Numbered from the stretch's first letter, positions 18,473-27,648 are shown. The stretch is DNA of 64,000 nucleotides from Fluviicola sp. XM-24bin1 (GCA_003149635.1 QCWI01000002.1:87188-151187), one strand, 5' to 3'. A program made the numbers and translations. Notes: generated from the letters alone by a model not told the origin.

Positions 18473-18865
18473 TTATTCCTCAAAAGCCCCGATCTCCTGA
18501 TATCGCGTCCCTTCCACCGTCTTGCTCAACTTCACTTTCACCAAGATCTTCTTATCATTCGGGTTCTTCAAAAGGACAATTTCATTCGCACTAACGTAAA
18601 CGGTAGCCTCGCCTTTGCCATCCAATCCAAATCCCTGCGTTTGCTCGTTGAATTCTTTGTCCACGACACTCACCTGCATTGACTTATTACTCGTGTTGTT
18701 CAACTTCGCCTTGTAAGACGATTCCTGATATTCTCCCAATACAAATTCCTATCCAGCTGGGATGGTCACGTTGGCATTATTCGAATTGGGCATTACCCAA
18801 GTCAGTGAAAGCAGAAGAAAAAACACTCCGCTCAAAATCCCCGACACATACAATCTTGCTTTCAT
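18473..18865 (-). pseudogene. Small membrane-anchored or secreted protein gene with internal TAG
   Basis: ATG at 18865 opens MKARLYVSGILSGVFFLLLS, a signal peptide or membrane anchor, then WVMPNSNNANVTIPAG and TAG (plus-strand CTA at 18749-18751). The same frame continues without further lesions: EFVLGEYQESSYKAKLNNTS to the end QEIGAFEE at 18473. Rejoined it is about 130 residues and looks beta-rich (VYVSANEIVLLKN). The stop sits where a Lys or Gln codon would need one base change. The family is unknown to me. Its start lies within the readthrough tail of the flavin reductase frame; the two were probably adjacent, translationally coupled genes. Confidence 0.65.
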
Positions 18866-19522
18866 ACTTCTCTTTTTTTTAATTTGTGCCTGTCCGAACG
18901 GTGGCACTTCATTGACCCTAGCATACGGATACGTTGCGATGCGCTTCAGGCTATAATAATTATTCAAACCGCCGATTCCGACATCAAATATTTTATCCAA
19001 TCGAATGTATCCTTTGTCATCTACGCTATCATCTGGCAAGATGATTTCCTGAATTTCACCGATTATCATTCGGGTATCATTGGCTTCAATTAGAATCTCT
19101 TCTTTGAACTTCATCCCGATCTTCACATAACTCTCCTGAACAAAAGGTGCAGCGAAATCGTAGAGGTACTCTTCCGTTAGACCGCAACGCTCAAATTCCG
19201 ACTCACCATGATCGAACTTAGCGGAGGTATAATGTGATTTCTCTGCGATCGTCTCGTGTACATGATTGATAGTGTAATATCCAGTCTCCTTGATATTATC
19301 ATAGGTGTTTCTGTTGACCTCGCCTGTCGGTCGAAGAATGAACCCTAATAATGGCGGATTGCTTCCTAGATGCACCACCGAACTAAAAATACTTACGTTA
19401 CTACCATACTTTAGAGAAAACGTTCCGATCAAATTAGCCGGTTTAATACCTGTAACCCCGTTAATTAGGTTCAATCTTCGAACCCGGTGCATGTCTTCAA
19501 TGGATTTCCTATTCACTCGCAT
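18749..19522 (-). CDS. Flavin reductase-like FMN-binding protein, abnormal C-terminal fusion
   Basis: Residues 1-215 match the FMN-binding split-barrel flavin reductase family: LINGVTGIKPANLIGTFS, SNPPLLGFILRP, GYYTINHVHETIAEKSHYTS and FKEEILIEANDTRMIIGEIQ. Bacteroidota members bind FMN and are of unclear substrate. ATG at 19522 follows the small gene's stop by five bases. The natural end should be near 18868: after VNEVPPFGQAQI the frame runs through eight A (plus T at 18873-18880) into the next gene and its TAG at 18749. With seven A it would stop at a TGA overlapping that gene's ATG, a normal coupled junction, so a one-base gain in the A-run is the likely cause of the fusion. Confidence 0.75.
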   Translation of the reverse strand: MRVNRKSIEDMHRVRRLNLINGVTGIKPANLIGTFSLKYGSNVSIFSSVVHLGSNPPLLGFILRPTGEVNRNTYDNIKETGYYTINHVHETIAEKSHYTSAKFDHGESEFERCGLTEEYLYDFAAPFVQESYVKIGMKFKEEILIEANDTRMIIGEIQEIILPDDSVDDKGYIRLDKIFDVGIGGLNNYYSLKRIATYPYARVNEVPPFGQAQIKKKRSMKARLYVSGILSGVFFLLLSLTWVMPNSNNANVTIPAG

Positions 19523-19527
19523 ACCAA

Positions 19528-19707
19528 TCAATTTAAGTAAGCTACTTTCAACTCCTCAATCTGTTCCTGAAGATGCTTTGCCTTTAATAATTTTGCCTTG
19601 GAGGCGGGAGGATTTTGAATTCGTAACAATTGCGCATCTCGCACTAAAGCTTCATAACGATCGGAAAGCTCATCAATCCGACTTCTAAATCTGAAACGAT
19701 ACACCAT
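19528..19707 (-). CDS. DUF6435-like (Lacal_2735 family) small protein
   Basis: A 59-codon frame on the minus strand from ATG 19707: it begins MVYRFRFRSRIDELSDRYEA and ends with LQEQIEELKVAYLN. The organisation (basic start, 'l..rYe.L..eA..l...n...s..k...a..l..qIe.l') matches the short Lacal_2735/DUF6435 proteins of Flavobacteriia, which are of unknown function and probably form a helical hairpin. It ends five bases before the flavin reductase start and follows folE by 49 bases on the same strand, so it probably belongs to the same transcript. Confidence 0.7.
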   Translation of the reverse strand: MVYRFRFRSRIDELSDRYEALVRDAQLLRIQNPPASKAKLLKAKHLQEQIEELKVAYLN

Positions 19708-19756
19708 AACTCATCTATTTTGTTCCGGTGAATGATCCTCCACTGCTGGATTTAAC

Positions 19757-20473
19757 TCATTCCATCCGGATGTAATCCAAAAATTCTCTTTTCGTTGCCT
19801 TGTCCTGGAATTTACCACCATAAAAGGCAGTTACCGTTGCGGAATTTGTGTCTTCGATTCCGCGCGATGCCACACATAAGTGCTCGGCGTTAATCACTAT
19901 AGCAACATCTTCTGTACCCAAAATCTCCTTCAATTCATTCGCAATTTGATTGGTCAATCGCTCCTGCACTTGAGGGCGCTTTGCAAAATGACGTACAATG
20001 CGATTCAACTTGGAAAGTCCGATTACTTTTCCATTGGAGATGTAGGCTACATATGCTCTACCAATGATTGGCACGAAGTGATGTTCGCAGTTAGAAAATA
20101 AGGTGATATCCTTCTCAACAAGCATCTCATTGTACTTGTATTTGTTGTCGAACAACGCCACTTTCGGCTTGTTTCGATCGTCCAATCCAGAGAAGATTTC
20201 CTCTACATACATTTTGGCAACACGATCTGGAGTTCCGCGAAGGGAATCGTCCGTGAGATCCAGTCCCAAGGTCTCCATGATATCGCGGAATTTCTCAGCA
20301 ATGATTGCCTTTTTTTCTTCATTTGATAGCGCGAAGGCATCCTCGCGCATCGGTGTTTCTAATGACGTCCCGATATGTTGATCTCCAATCTCCTCAATCG
20401 TGTATCCACTCCCGCTCAAGGCACTTGTGCCGTCAACCTGCGGGATATTCAACAATGTTTCGTTCAGTTTCAT
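19757..20473 (-). CDS. folE: GTP cyclohydrolase I
   Basis: FolE converts GTP to 7,8-dihydroneopterin triphosphate, the first step toward folate, biopterin and queuosine. The zinc ligands and active site are present: LFSNCEHHFVPIIGRAYVAY, LSKLNRIVRHFAKRPQVQE and INAEHLCVASRGI. The length of 238 residues is typical, with a nonconserved first 50 residues. The ATG at 20473 lies within the upstream 6-pyruvoyl-tetrahydropterin synthase gene (41-base overlap); an internal ATG at Met41 (PMREDAFALSNEEKK) is an alternative start that would remove the overlap. The pairing suggests joint supply of a pterin pathway. Confidence 0.95.
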   Translation of the reverse strand: MKLNETLLNIPQVDGTSALSGSGYTIEEIGDQHIGTSLETPMREDAFALSNEEKKAIIAEKFRDIMETLGLDLTDDSLRGTPDRVAKMYVEEIFSGLDDRNKPKVALFDNKYKYNEMLVEKDITLFSNCEHHFVPIIGRAYVAYISNGKVIGLSKLNRIVRHFAKRPQVQERLTNQIANELKEILGTEDVAIVINAEHLCVASRGIEDTNSATVTAFYGGKFQDKATKREFLDYIRME

Positions 20474-20849
20474 ACAGTTTTACTTTTAATTCAAGTTCAT
20501 CGGGTAACGCTCCTCTCAACAATTCAAAAATTACCTTAGCTATGTTCTCTGCCGTCGGATTTACATTCTTGAATTCCTCTGTATCCAGGTTCAAATTTTT
20601 GTGATCGAACTTCTCCACTACGAGCTCCCGAATCAAGTTCTTTAAAATTTTAGCATCCATGACGTATCCCGAGTCCTCATCGATAAATCCAATCACTTTC
20701 ACCTCAAGATCGTAGTTGTGTCCGTGGTAATTTGGATTGTTGCATTTACCGAAGATTTCGCGGTTCTTTTCATCACTCCAATGCGGATTATGCAAGCGAT
20801 GTGCTGCATTAAAATGTTCCTTTCGAATGATTGCTGTTTTGTACGCCAT
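20433..20849 (-). CDS. 6-pyruvoyl-tetrahydropterin synthase / QueD family protein
   Basis: The 138-residue protein has the family's zinc and catalytic residues: KEHFNAAHRLHN, then FGKCNNPNYHGHNYDLEV (Cys and the HGH zinc pair), and the glutamate of VKLYETERN near the end. It acts on dihydroneopterin triphosphate, the FolE product, giving 6-pyruvoyl-tetrahydropterin (biopterin route) or 6-carboxy-tetrahydropterin (QueD, queuosine route); the sequence alone does not decide. It is transcribed just before folE and overlaps it by 41 bases. Confidence 0.9.
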   Translation of the reverse strand: MAYKTAIIRKEHFNAAHRLHNPHWSDEKNREIFGKCNNPNYHGHNYDLEVKVIGFIDEDSGYVMDAKILKNLIRELVVEKFDHKNLNLDTEEFKNVNPTAENIAKVIFELLRGALPDELELKVKLYETERNIVEYPAG

Positions 20850-20880
20850 TTGTGCTAATTACAAGACCAAGGTATAAAAT

Positions 20881-20908
20881 GTTTAACGATTAATGAAATT
20901 TGTTAAAC
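20881..20908. promoter_or_regulatory. Inverted repeat upstream of the pterin operon
   Basis: GTTTAAC (20881-20887) and GTTAAAC (20902-20908) are perfect inverted arms spaced by 14 bases, 32 bases upstream of the start codon at 20849 and close to a weak -7 box. It could be an operator; no regulator is identified. Confidence 0.35.
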
Positions 20909-20967
20909 AAAATATCTGTTAAAAAATTACCCGGGTAGATGTATTATACCCAATTAGAGGGTGCTAG

Positions 20968-23751
20968 TTAACAATACTTACAGAAGGAAATAAAACCGGA
21001 ATCGATGTGTTTGAAAGGAACCGAAGTGTCGTACACCTGTTCTAAAATGGTTTGCAAGTATTCAGGGAAAGCAGAAACGGCGTCGTTCAGTTCCACCGCC
21101 TTTGTATCTAAATAAAACGGCTCGCTTTTACCGGAAACGAGTGAAATAATTGTTGGATCGGCCAACTTTCCTTCGTTTTGTTGATACAAAAACGCGTATT
21201 GTAGGAGCTGGAGTACGTGCTTCTTATTCGCCATGGTCTCTACAAATTCTACCGCTTCGGAATCATTTCTTCGAGTTTCAACGTCAGTTTTCTGCACGCG
21301 ACCTGTCTTGTAATCTACAATACGCACACGATCTCCGATTCGGTCTACGCGATCAATAATTCCGCGCAAACGCACTTTCTTTTCAGTCCCGCCAATATTG
21401 ACGCTAATGGTCGATTCGTATTCTTTCTCGAGTGCTTCGATATATACCAATTCGGTTTGTTGAGAGATGAAGGACACTTCAGATTTCAGGAATCGTTCTG
21501 TTAATTCCATGGCCATTTTATAGGAGAGAAGATTTTTCCCCTTCATAAACGCCGATTCCTGCTGATTGAAATGTTTCATGAACTCGGCGTGCAATACCAG
21601 CGGATACTCCTTGAGCATCTTCTCAATATCAAAGGACGTGATGTTCTTACCTGATCCGGCGAATGGTTGATAGAGCTCCTCCAGGGTATTGTGAATGAAG
21701 GTTCCGAACGTGCTGTGCTCCACTTCCTCTTCCACCGCCGATGCCTCGCCAAAATCCATGACGTATCGGAAATAAAAATCAAGCGGGCAGGTCAGATACT
21801 TCTTCAACATGGAAGCCGAAGTCGATGCTTCGAACAGTTCATCCAAGCGGGAAATGAGTTCTGGCGTCTTTTCAATTTCACGATGCAATTCCTCCTTCTC
21901 CGCTTTGAGGGAATAAATGCGCTTGTTGACATTCATATTCGGATTTACCCTCGCCAATTCCATCTCCAATTGCATCAAATAGCGACTTGGCTCGTTGCTT
22001 CCGATGGATTCGTCCGCACTAGTATAGGTAACCAAAAGATCTTCGCAATCGTGGAGTAATCGGTAAAAATGATGTGCGAAAATTCCTTGCTTTTCCCTCG
22101 GAGTTGGCAATTCCAGGTAACGGCGTAAATCCATCGGGATTAAGGTCTGAATCGGATTGGTAGGTGGCAGCATTCCTTCATTCATTCCCAAACAAATAAT
22201 GCGTTTGAAATCCAAACCACGCGTCTCCAACATCCCCATAATCTGCAAGCCGTCTGTCGGGTTTCCGTGATACGCGATACTCTTCTTCGACCAATGCTGT
22301 TGGAACAACAAACGGAAGCTTTTCAATTGCATTTGTGGAAGTCCTTCATTGACTAAGTTTTCCATTTCCATCAGTGCACCATCAAAACATTGCAACATCG
22401 CTCTTTCGAAGGCCATGGTGTCCGTTAATCCGCCATATAATCGCTGATTCATATCTCGGAACAGTGCCAATGCATTATTCCAATTTCCGCTCCAATCGGA
22501 GGTTATGAGTTGCAAGAGGTCTTTGGCGATACCTCGTAATTCGATGGAATCGCTGTTTAGAAAAATTCGATTGCGTTCGATAATCTCATGCTCCAGTTTG
22601 AGCTGTTCGGCTTTTTCTTCATCGGAGCAAACGGCTTGTACCAAAGGATGATTCCAGAAGGCTTGTAAATCTTGAAAGTAGATGGCCTGTGTTCTGAATC
22701 GTGCTTTGTTTTCCTGAATTCCGAACACCAAATCCACCCACGTTTTGATGGCTGTATTGCGGATCGGAAGTCCGAGGGAAATGTTTGCTTTACCAATCGA
22801 TTTTGGTAAATTTTTGACCATTGGAGCAATCAAAGATTCATCCGCTAAAAGCAGGAGCGTATCGTTCAATTCCTCCTTGGATAATGTCGCCAAAGCCGTT
22901 GCCGCTACTTTCACCTGACCGGTTTTCTGCACCGATTCAATAATGTTCACATCCATCGCTTTCGATGCTAAAACATCCTGAACCCGCGTTAATTTTGGTT
23001 CCTCTAGGTATTGAGAAATATCTCGTAAGAAAGTTCCGGCTTCGTGCGTTTTCTTGTCGTAGTAAAAGCGATCAGCGTCCAATACGAAATGTCCTCGTCC
23101 ATAACGCACCAACTGGCGAATGATGCTCATCTCAGCTTTGGAAAGCGCGTTGAATCCCGCGAATACGAAATGACGTTCCTTGTCATCGGCAAAAGCCGGT
23201 TGGATGTCTTCGGCCAATGCCTTGTAGGCACTCCCCATGTAACATTGTTCATTAGCGTCCAGCTTTTGATTCAGCGCGTAATAATAACCGGGCAATCGAT
23301 CCCAGAACTCCATAAATCGCTTCTGACTCGCTGTTAATTCTTGCTGACCAAAGCTCCAGTTTTCAATCTCTTTGATGTCGGCTAGATTTCGGAATACTTG
23401 CTTCGCATCCAACAAGTAACGATCAATCTCATTGAAATCAGAAAGCAGGATATTTCCCCAATTCAGAAACTCTTCAAACGATCGATCTTCTTCCGTTTTT
23501 GCTTGATCTAACTGAATCTCGAAAAGGGATAACAAAGTTCTTGTGGAATCTATAACGGTACGTTTGGACAATCCGCGCACCCATCGATCCATCGTGATCA
23601 TCTCAGGCGCCAAAATGGGTTTGCCAGCTGCCTCCACCAAGGCAACCGAAACAAATTTTCGTATCCGTTCGGAGGGCAACACAAGTGTCACGTGAGCGAG
23701 GTCTAATTCCTTCTCTTCCAAATAATGCGCTATGTACTGAACAAATGTCAT
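20968..23751 (-). CDS. AddB-like PD-(D/E)XK exonuclease
   Basis: This 927-residue protein looks like the Bacteroidota AddB/RecB-nuclease type. An inactive helicase-like N-terminus (LVLPSERIRKFVSVALVEAA, ILAPEMITMDRWV) is followed by a C-terminal PD-(D/E)XK domain: LKKYLTCPLDFYFRYVMDFG, HSTFGTFIHNTLEELYQPF and RGIIDRVDRIGDRVRIVDYK (catalytic Asp and Lys). The terminal ISFCKYC could supply the last cysteines of an iron-sulfur cluster together with the TCPLDFYF Cys, as in AddB. It probably acts in double-strand break processing with an AddA helicase that is not in the window. It begins directly after the ATPase gene's stop (no gap), so the two are coupled. Confidence 0.8.
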   Translation of the reverse strand: MTFVQYIAHYLEEKELDLAHVTLVLPSERIRKFVSVALVEAAGKPILAPEMITMDRWVRGLSKRTVIDSTRTLLSLFEIQLDQAKTEEDRSFEEFLNWGNILLSDFNEIDRYLLDAKQVFRNLADIKEIENWSFGQQELTASQKRFMEFWDRLPGYYYALNQKLDANEQCYMGSAYKALAEDIQPAFADDKERHFVFAGFNALSKAEMSIIRQLVRYGRGHFVLDADRFYYDKKTHEAGTFLRDISQYLEEPKLTRVQDVLASKAMDVNIIESVQKTGQVKVAATALATLSKEELNDTLLLLADESLIAPMVKNLPKSIGKANISLGLPIRNTAIKTWVDLVFGIQENKARFRTQAIYFQDLQAFWNHPLVQAVCSDEEKAEQLKLEHEIIERNRIFLNSDSIELRGIAKDLLQLITSDWSGNWNNALALFRDMNQRLYGGLTDTMAFERAMLQCFDGALMEMENLVNEGLPQMQLKSFRLLFQQHWSKKSIAYHGNPTDGLQIMGMLETRGLDFKRIICLGMNEGMLPPTNPIQTLIPMDLRRYLELPTPREKQGIFAHHFYRLLHDCEDLLVTYTSADESIGSNEPSRYLMQLEMELARVNPNMNVNKRIYSLKAEKEELHREIEKTPELISRLDELFEASTSASMLKKYLTCPLDFYFRYVMDFGEASAVEEEVEHSTFGTFIHNTLEELYQPFAGSGKNITSFDIEKMLKEYPLVLHAEFMKHFNQQESAFMKGKNLLSYKMAMELTERFLKSEVSFISQQTELVYIEALEKEYESTISVNIGGTEKKVRLRGIIDRVDRIGDRVRIVDYKTGRVQKTDVETRRNDSEAVEFVETMANKKHVLQLLQYAFLYQQNEGKLADPTIISLVSGKSEPFYLDTKAVELNDAVSAFPEYLQTILEQVYDTSVPFKHIDSGFISFCKYC

Positions 23752-24891
23752 TTACGATCTACGTGTGAGAAAATTCCAATACGTTGTCTTATTGAGTACC
23801 GATGTTTTCGCCTCTGGATAACATCCTTCGAACGACTTCGGAATTCGGACTTTTTTGCGTGACGCATAACTGAACATCGACGGATCTGCCTTATATGCCA
23901 TCAAGGTATCCGATCCTTTTTCAATGAAATCCATTTGCTGGCGGGTGTGGGTTCTCCAGAAGTACAGATCTTTTTTAATTCGATGCGTTCGGAGCCATTT
24001 GACACGTTCCGAAATCATATAATTGCGCCATAGTGCATCCAAATCGTTGCGGAATTCAGGCTCATGGAAATTTTGAATTAAAGCATTTCGAATCCCGTTA
24101 TCCTGGAAATAAATGCAGTGCGTTTTCTTCAATTCGTAACGGTGTCCGTTGTGAAAAGATGGCAGGCGGATGAGTAAGAATGCCTTCTCGAACAAATCGA
24201 TGTAGCGTTCGATAGTTTCATTGTCAACTCCACAGCGTTGCGCGATATCATTGTAAGAAATAGGATCTCCGCATTGAAAAGCCAGAATCTTCAACATTTT
24301 CATCAACTTGTCCGCTTTGTTAACACGGTCTTTAGCTCCGAGTTGGGTCTGTAGAACGTCGTCAATCATCTCAGATAGATGGGTCGATGCGTTATCCAAA
24401 TCACTCAATACTTTCGGGTAATTTCCAAAGATCAAACGTTCTTCCATCAAATCAATTTCGTGATTCAAACCGAAGTGATGGGCCGCCTCACTGAACGATG
24501 GCGCATACAACGAAAACAACATGCCTTCGATTTCCAACGCTTCGCGTAATTCTGGATCCATCATGGGCGGATACGAACACGTGACAATTAAGGTCGCTTT
24601 CAATTTTCCCGTAAGCGTCATTTCCAAAATGGATTGCAAATTGGAAAGAAATTGCGCCTGTCGAAGAATTAAGAAAGGTTCATCGTATTCGGCCAATTGC
24701 TCTGGGTTTTCTTCTACCGATTTTCGGACGGATTTCTGAGACAAATCGATCAAGGCAAAGGACATGGATTTTAACTCCAATACCTTTCCAATTAAGGTTT
24801 GTTTTCCGGCTCCTTTCGGGCCTTCAATAAGTACCAGTTTGCTTTCGGAAAAGGCTTTGGAAACTGCCGCGTGAATACCGCGTTCTATCAT
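23752..24891 (-). CDS. AAA_14/DUF4143-type ATPase
   Basis: The 379-residue protein has a P-loop (LVLIEGPKGAGKQTLIGKVL), a Walker B-like segment (EYDEPFLILRQAQFLSN), a sensor (ATLIVTCSYPP), and a C-terminal DUF4143 region with a winged helix (ISYNDIAQRCGVDNETIERY) and HCIYFQDNGIRNAL. Members often resemble archaeal-type ATPases next to restriction-like nuclease folds; their role is poorly known. It starts the minus-strand unit leading into the AddB-like gene. The nuclease-like C-terminus (LYFWRTHTRQQMDFIEKG) keeps the 'WR...qqEvDfie' pattern, with Met in place of Glu. Confidence 0.8.
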   Translation of the reverse strand: MIERGIHAAVSKAFSESKLVLIEGPKGAGKQTLIGKVLELKSMSFALIDLSQKSVRKSVEENPEQLAEYDEPFLILRQAQFLSNLQSILEMTLTGKLKATLIVTCSYPPMMDPELREALEIEGMLFSLYAPSFSEAAHHFGLNHEIDLMEERLIFGNYPKVLSDLDNASTHLSEMIDDVLQTQLGAKDRVNKADKLMKMLKILAFQCGDPISYNDIAQRCGVDNETIERYIDLFEKAFLLIRLPSFHNGHRYELKKTHCIYFQDNGIRNALIQNFHEPEFRNDLDALWRNYMISERVKWLRTHRIKKDLYFWRTHTRQQMDFIEKGSDTLMAYKADPSMFSYASRKKVRIPKSFEGCYPEAKTSVLNKTTYWNFLTRRS

Positions 24892-25063
24892 GTTGTTGTT
24901 TTGAGTCGAAGATAGCTTTTTTGTACTAATTATCGCTTTTTACTATTGAAATTTGCGTTTTATCTGAATAAGCTGGAATGTTAGACGGATTAGATAAATT
25001 GGATGGACGGATAGTTGGACTGTCCAAAAGTGCAGCGATCCAACATGTCTAATTAATCCAATT
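24892..25063. repeat. Intergenic DNA with TTAGACnGATTAGAT repeat
   Basis: TTAGACGGATTAGATAAATT at 24981-25000 is nearly the same (two differences) as 45478-45497. TTGGAC-T-GTCCAA at 25015-25027 is a perfect small palindrome. No gene is seen. Confidence 0.5.
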
Positions 25064-26290
25064 CTACTTCATTCGCAACGTATCAAAAAAGCGAAAGGCA
25101 CGTGGGGAATTCATGAATTTATTTCCACCAGATGCTTTGAGAACGATCACATATTCCTCGGTCAATAAAACGCGCATCCAGATCATGGATTTGTCCCAAT
25201 ATTCTTGTCCTAATCCTTGAATGGCTTCACCTCCGTTTGACAACTCAATTTTCTGGTAAGGACTTTCTTCAGGACTCGGTAAATATTCGGCTGCCGCATC
25301 TTCCCAAGAATCGATATTGAGTCGATCGTACACCTCAACGGAGTATGAATTTCCCTGACCTAATTCTCGATAGATGCAGTTTACATGTTGTGTATCGTAT
25401 AATCCTAATTCCTGAGGTTTGCCCGGGAAGGAAATTACAAGTCCCAACGAATCGACAGAATACGGATAGGATCGCAATGCCTTCACGGCTTTCTCCTCTG
25501 AAGTTTTGAATTCGCTGTACGTCGCATCAATTTTTCGCACTTTATACCCTCGACTCAAAAGTAGACTAATGATCCCTTTCTCGCCTGCCAAATGTCCTGC
25601 GCCTACCGCGCAAAAAACAGACTTTTCAGTAAGCACTGTTTCCAAGGAATCCACCATTCCGACATTTCGATCGGTGATGAGTGTTTGGTAATAACTTGGC
25701 ACGATTGATAATGAAGTCTTGATGAAATCATTGAGGCTGTAGATGTCGCCTTCCAAATACAAGTCGACCATTTCTTCCTTACTGGATAACAGCGCTCCAA
25801 AATTTCCTTCTTCCAGATCGTAGGCCGAATAATCGAATACTTCCGAAACGGCATTCAATTGAAATTCGATGGACTCTAACGGATAAAATTCTTTACCAGC
25901 GTTATAGGAATATTGTTGGAAATAAGCATCCAGAAATTGCGGCATTCCGTCCTCGTCACCGTAGGCCGATTTACTCGCGCGCGCATTATTGGTGTAAGGC
26001 TTTCCTTCGCTATCGAACTTGAGTTTTACGTTTCCTTTTCTCCCATCAAACGTTTCGAAAATGGAGAAGATATCCGTTTCCAAAGAGATGACCTCTGCTC
26101 TATCCAATGCTACGTAGACACTATCCGGCAATTGGAACAAGCGCTTGTCGTTGGAATGCATGCTCCCAAACAGATAGGATTTTGTGCCATTTTTTGCCGT
26201 CACTTCCCACAACAATGCATAGTGTTCTTGCTGTCCGAACGTGGTTCCAGCGAACAAAATGAAGATGAGAAGGATGAACTTATTATTCAT
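25064..26290 (-). CDS. Secreted TraB/GumN family protein
   Basis: The 408-residue protein carries a signal peptide (MNNKFILLIFILFAGTTFGQ) and the TraB/GumN motifs: SYLFGSMHSNDKRLFQLPD near the N-terminus (GSMH) and CAVGAGHLAGEKGIISLLLS in the second half (GxGH). These GxH and His/Glu residues are thought to form a metal-binding, Tiki-like protease site; activity here is unproven. The last 120 residues form an additional beta-rich domain (VISFPGKPQELGLYDTQHVN). It is 15 bases downstream of hutI on the same strand and may be co-transcribed with it. Confidence 0.85.
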   Translation of the reverse strand: MNNKFILLIFILFAGTTFGQQEHYALLWEVTAKNGTKSYLFGSMHSNDKRLFQLPDSVYVALDRAEVISLETDIFSIFETFDGRKGNVKLKFDSEGKPYTNNARASKSAYGDEDGMPQFLDAYFQQYSYNAGKEFYPLESIEFQLNAVSEVFDYSAYDLEEGNFGALLSSKEEMVDLYLEGDIYSLNDFIKTSLSIVPSYYQTLITDRNVGMVDSLETVLTEKSVFCAVGAGHLAGEKGIISLLLSRGYKVRKIDATYSEFKTSEEKAVKALRSYPYSVDSLGLVISFPGKPQELGLYDTQHVNCIYRELGQGNSYSVEVYDRLNIDSWEDAAAEYLPSPEESPYQKIELSNGGEAIQGLGQEYWDKSMIWMRVLLTEEYVIVLKASGGNKFMNSPRAFRFFDTLRMK

Positions 26291-26305
26291 AGCATTTGGG
26301 TTGCA

Positions 26306-27538
26306 TCAAAAAATGAGCCGTTCAATAAGCTGATCTCCAAATGCATAGGGAATATACGCCAAATTTGGGATTTCTTTGGTAAGAATCACCGGTGTTTTTT
26401 TACCAAGTGAAATGGTGCCGTGAGTTTCGGATAAATCCATGGCATAAGCGGCATTGATGGTAAGTGCATTCAGCGCTTCCTCCGGGTTCATTTTCATCTT
26501 GACGCAAGCCAGAGACCACACAAAACTCAGGTTTCCACTCGGTGTTGATCCCGGATTGAAATCGCTTGCCAAAGCAACAGGTAGATTGTTGTCCATCAAA
26601 CGACGCGCATCACCAAATGGAATTGATAAGAAATGAGAACAGCTCGGTAAAATGGTCGGCATGGTATTCCCAGATTTCAGTGCGACTATATCCGCCTCTT
26701 CTAATTCTTCCAGGTGATCCACGGAAAGTGCGCCTAATTCAACCGCTTTTGCGATTCCTCCCAAGGCTGAAAATTGATTCACGTGCACCTTCGGTTTCAA
26801 TCCGATATTGATTCCGGCTTCTAAAATTTCCGCCATTTCCTCCACAGAGAAATAATTGCGTTCACAGAAAACATCGATGTAATCTGCCAGTCCTTCCTCT
26901 GCGATTTTCGGAAGCATTTCGTTTATAATCAAGTCGATATACCCTCTGTGGTTCTCTTTGTATTCGGTTGGAAAAGCATGCGCTCCCAAGAAAGTCGCTT
27001 TGATGGCAATTGGACATTCCTCTTTCAATCTTTTGATGACGCGGAGCATCTTTAATTCTGCATCTACCGAAAGTCCATATCCCGATTTTATTTCCAATGC
27101 ACCCGTTCCGTAAGACATCAATCGCTCCACTCGCACTTTTGAAGCTTCAAACAAATCATCCTCCGACATTTCTGCCAATCTTCGAGCCGAGTTCAAAATC
27201 CCACCGCCTTTCAGGGCAATTTCCTCGTAAGAAAGTCCATTGATACGATCGACGAATTCTTCTTCGCGAGATTTGGCAAACACCGTGTGCGTGTGCGAAT
27301 CACAAAAAGCTGGAAGTACGTATTTCCCTTCCGCATCGATAACTTCTAGATCTCGCCAATCGGTAATTCCACCCCATTCGGACATTGGCCCGTAAGCAAT
27401 TATTTCACCATCCTCCAAGGCGAGAAAAGCATCCTCCAAAATGGGTAGATTTTTCATGTCTGCACCTTTGCGAATCTGCGGTAAATCTTCTCCGCATTGC
27501 ACCAATCCTTTGATGTTTTTGATGAGTGTTTTTGCCAT
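26306..27538 (-). CDS. hutI: Imidazolonepropionase
   Basis: HutI hydrolyses 4-imidazolone-5-propionate to N-formimino-glutamate in histidine degradation. The metal-dependent amidohydrolase signature is clear: LPAFCDSHTHTVFAKSREEE, the family-specific INGLSYEEIALKGGGI, LEIKSGYGLSVDAELKML, FLGAHAFPTEY, KVHVNQFSALGGIAKAVELG and ALASDFNPGSTPSGNL. The length of 410 residues is normal. The other hut genes are not in the window. Confidence 0.95.
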   Translation of the reverse strand: MAKTLIKNIKGLVQCGEDLPQIRKGADMKNLPILEDAFLALEDGEIIAYGPMSEWGGITDWRDLEVIDAEGKYVLPAFCDSHTHTVFAKSREEEFVDRINGLSYEEIALKGGGILNSARRLAEMSEDDLFEASKVRVERLMSYGTGALEIKSGYGLSVDAELKMLRVIKRLKEECPIAIKATFLGAHAFPTEYKENHRGYIDLIINEMLPKIAEEGLADYIDVFCERNYFSVEEMAEILEAGINIGLKPKVHVNQFSALGGIAKAVELGALSVDHLEELEEADIVALKSGNTMPTILPSCSHFLSIPFGDARRLMDNNLPVALASDFNPGSTPSGNLSFVWSLACVKMKMNPEEALNALTINAAYAMDLSETHGTISLGKKTPVILTKEIPNLAYIPYAFGDQLIERLIF

Positions 27539-27596
27539 GAGACAATGTTAGTGAAAAAAGGTGGATTCCGCCGAGTACAAATATTTTGGTGAGTGC

Positions 27597-27626
27597 TTTG
27601 CTATTTTAATAAAATGGCTATCTTTG
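27597..27626 (+). promoter_or_regulatory. Promoter of tRNA-Leu
   Basis: TTTG (27597-27600), 18-base spacer, TATCTTTG (27619-27626): a full match to the Bacteroidetes consensus. It ends 22 bases before the tRNA. Confidence 0.8.
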
Positions 27627-27648
27627 CCCTCGCTCTATCAGAGAAAAT

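Noticed and set aside
4385-18751. Stop-codon reassignment (TGA or TAG read as amino acid)
   Set aside because: TGA, TAG and TAA all end normal genes in the window, and the lesions also include frameshifts.
20925-20965. ATACC...GGGT sequence in front of the pterin operon as another AATACC-N8-GGTATT box
   Set aside because: The right arm does not match (GGGTGC) and the left flank differs; it lacks the palindrome.
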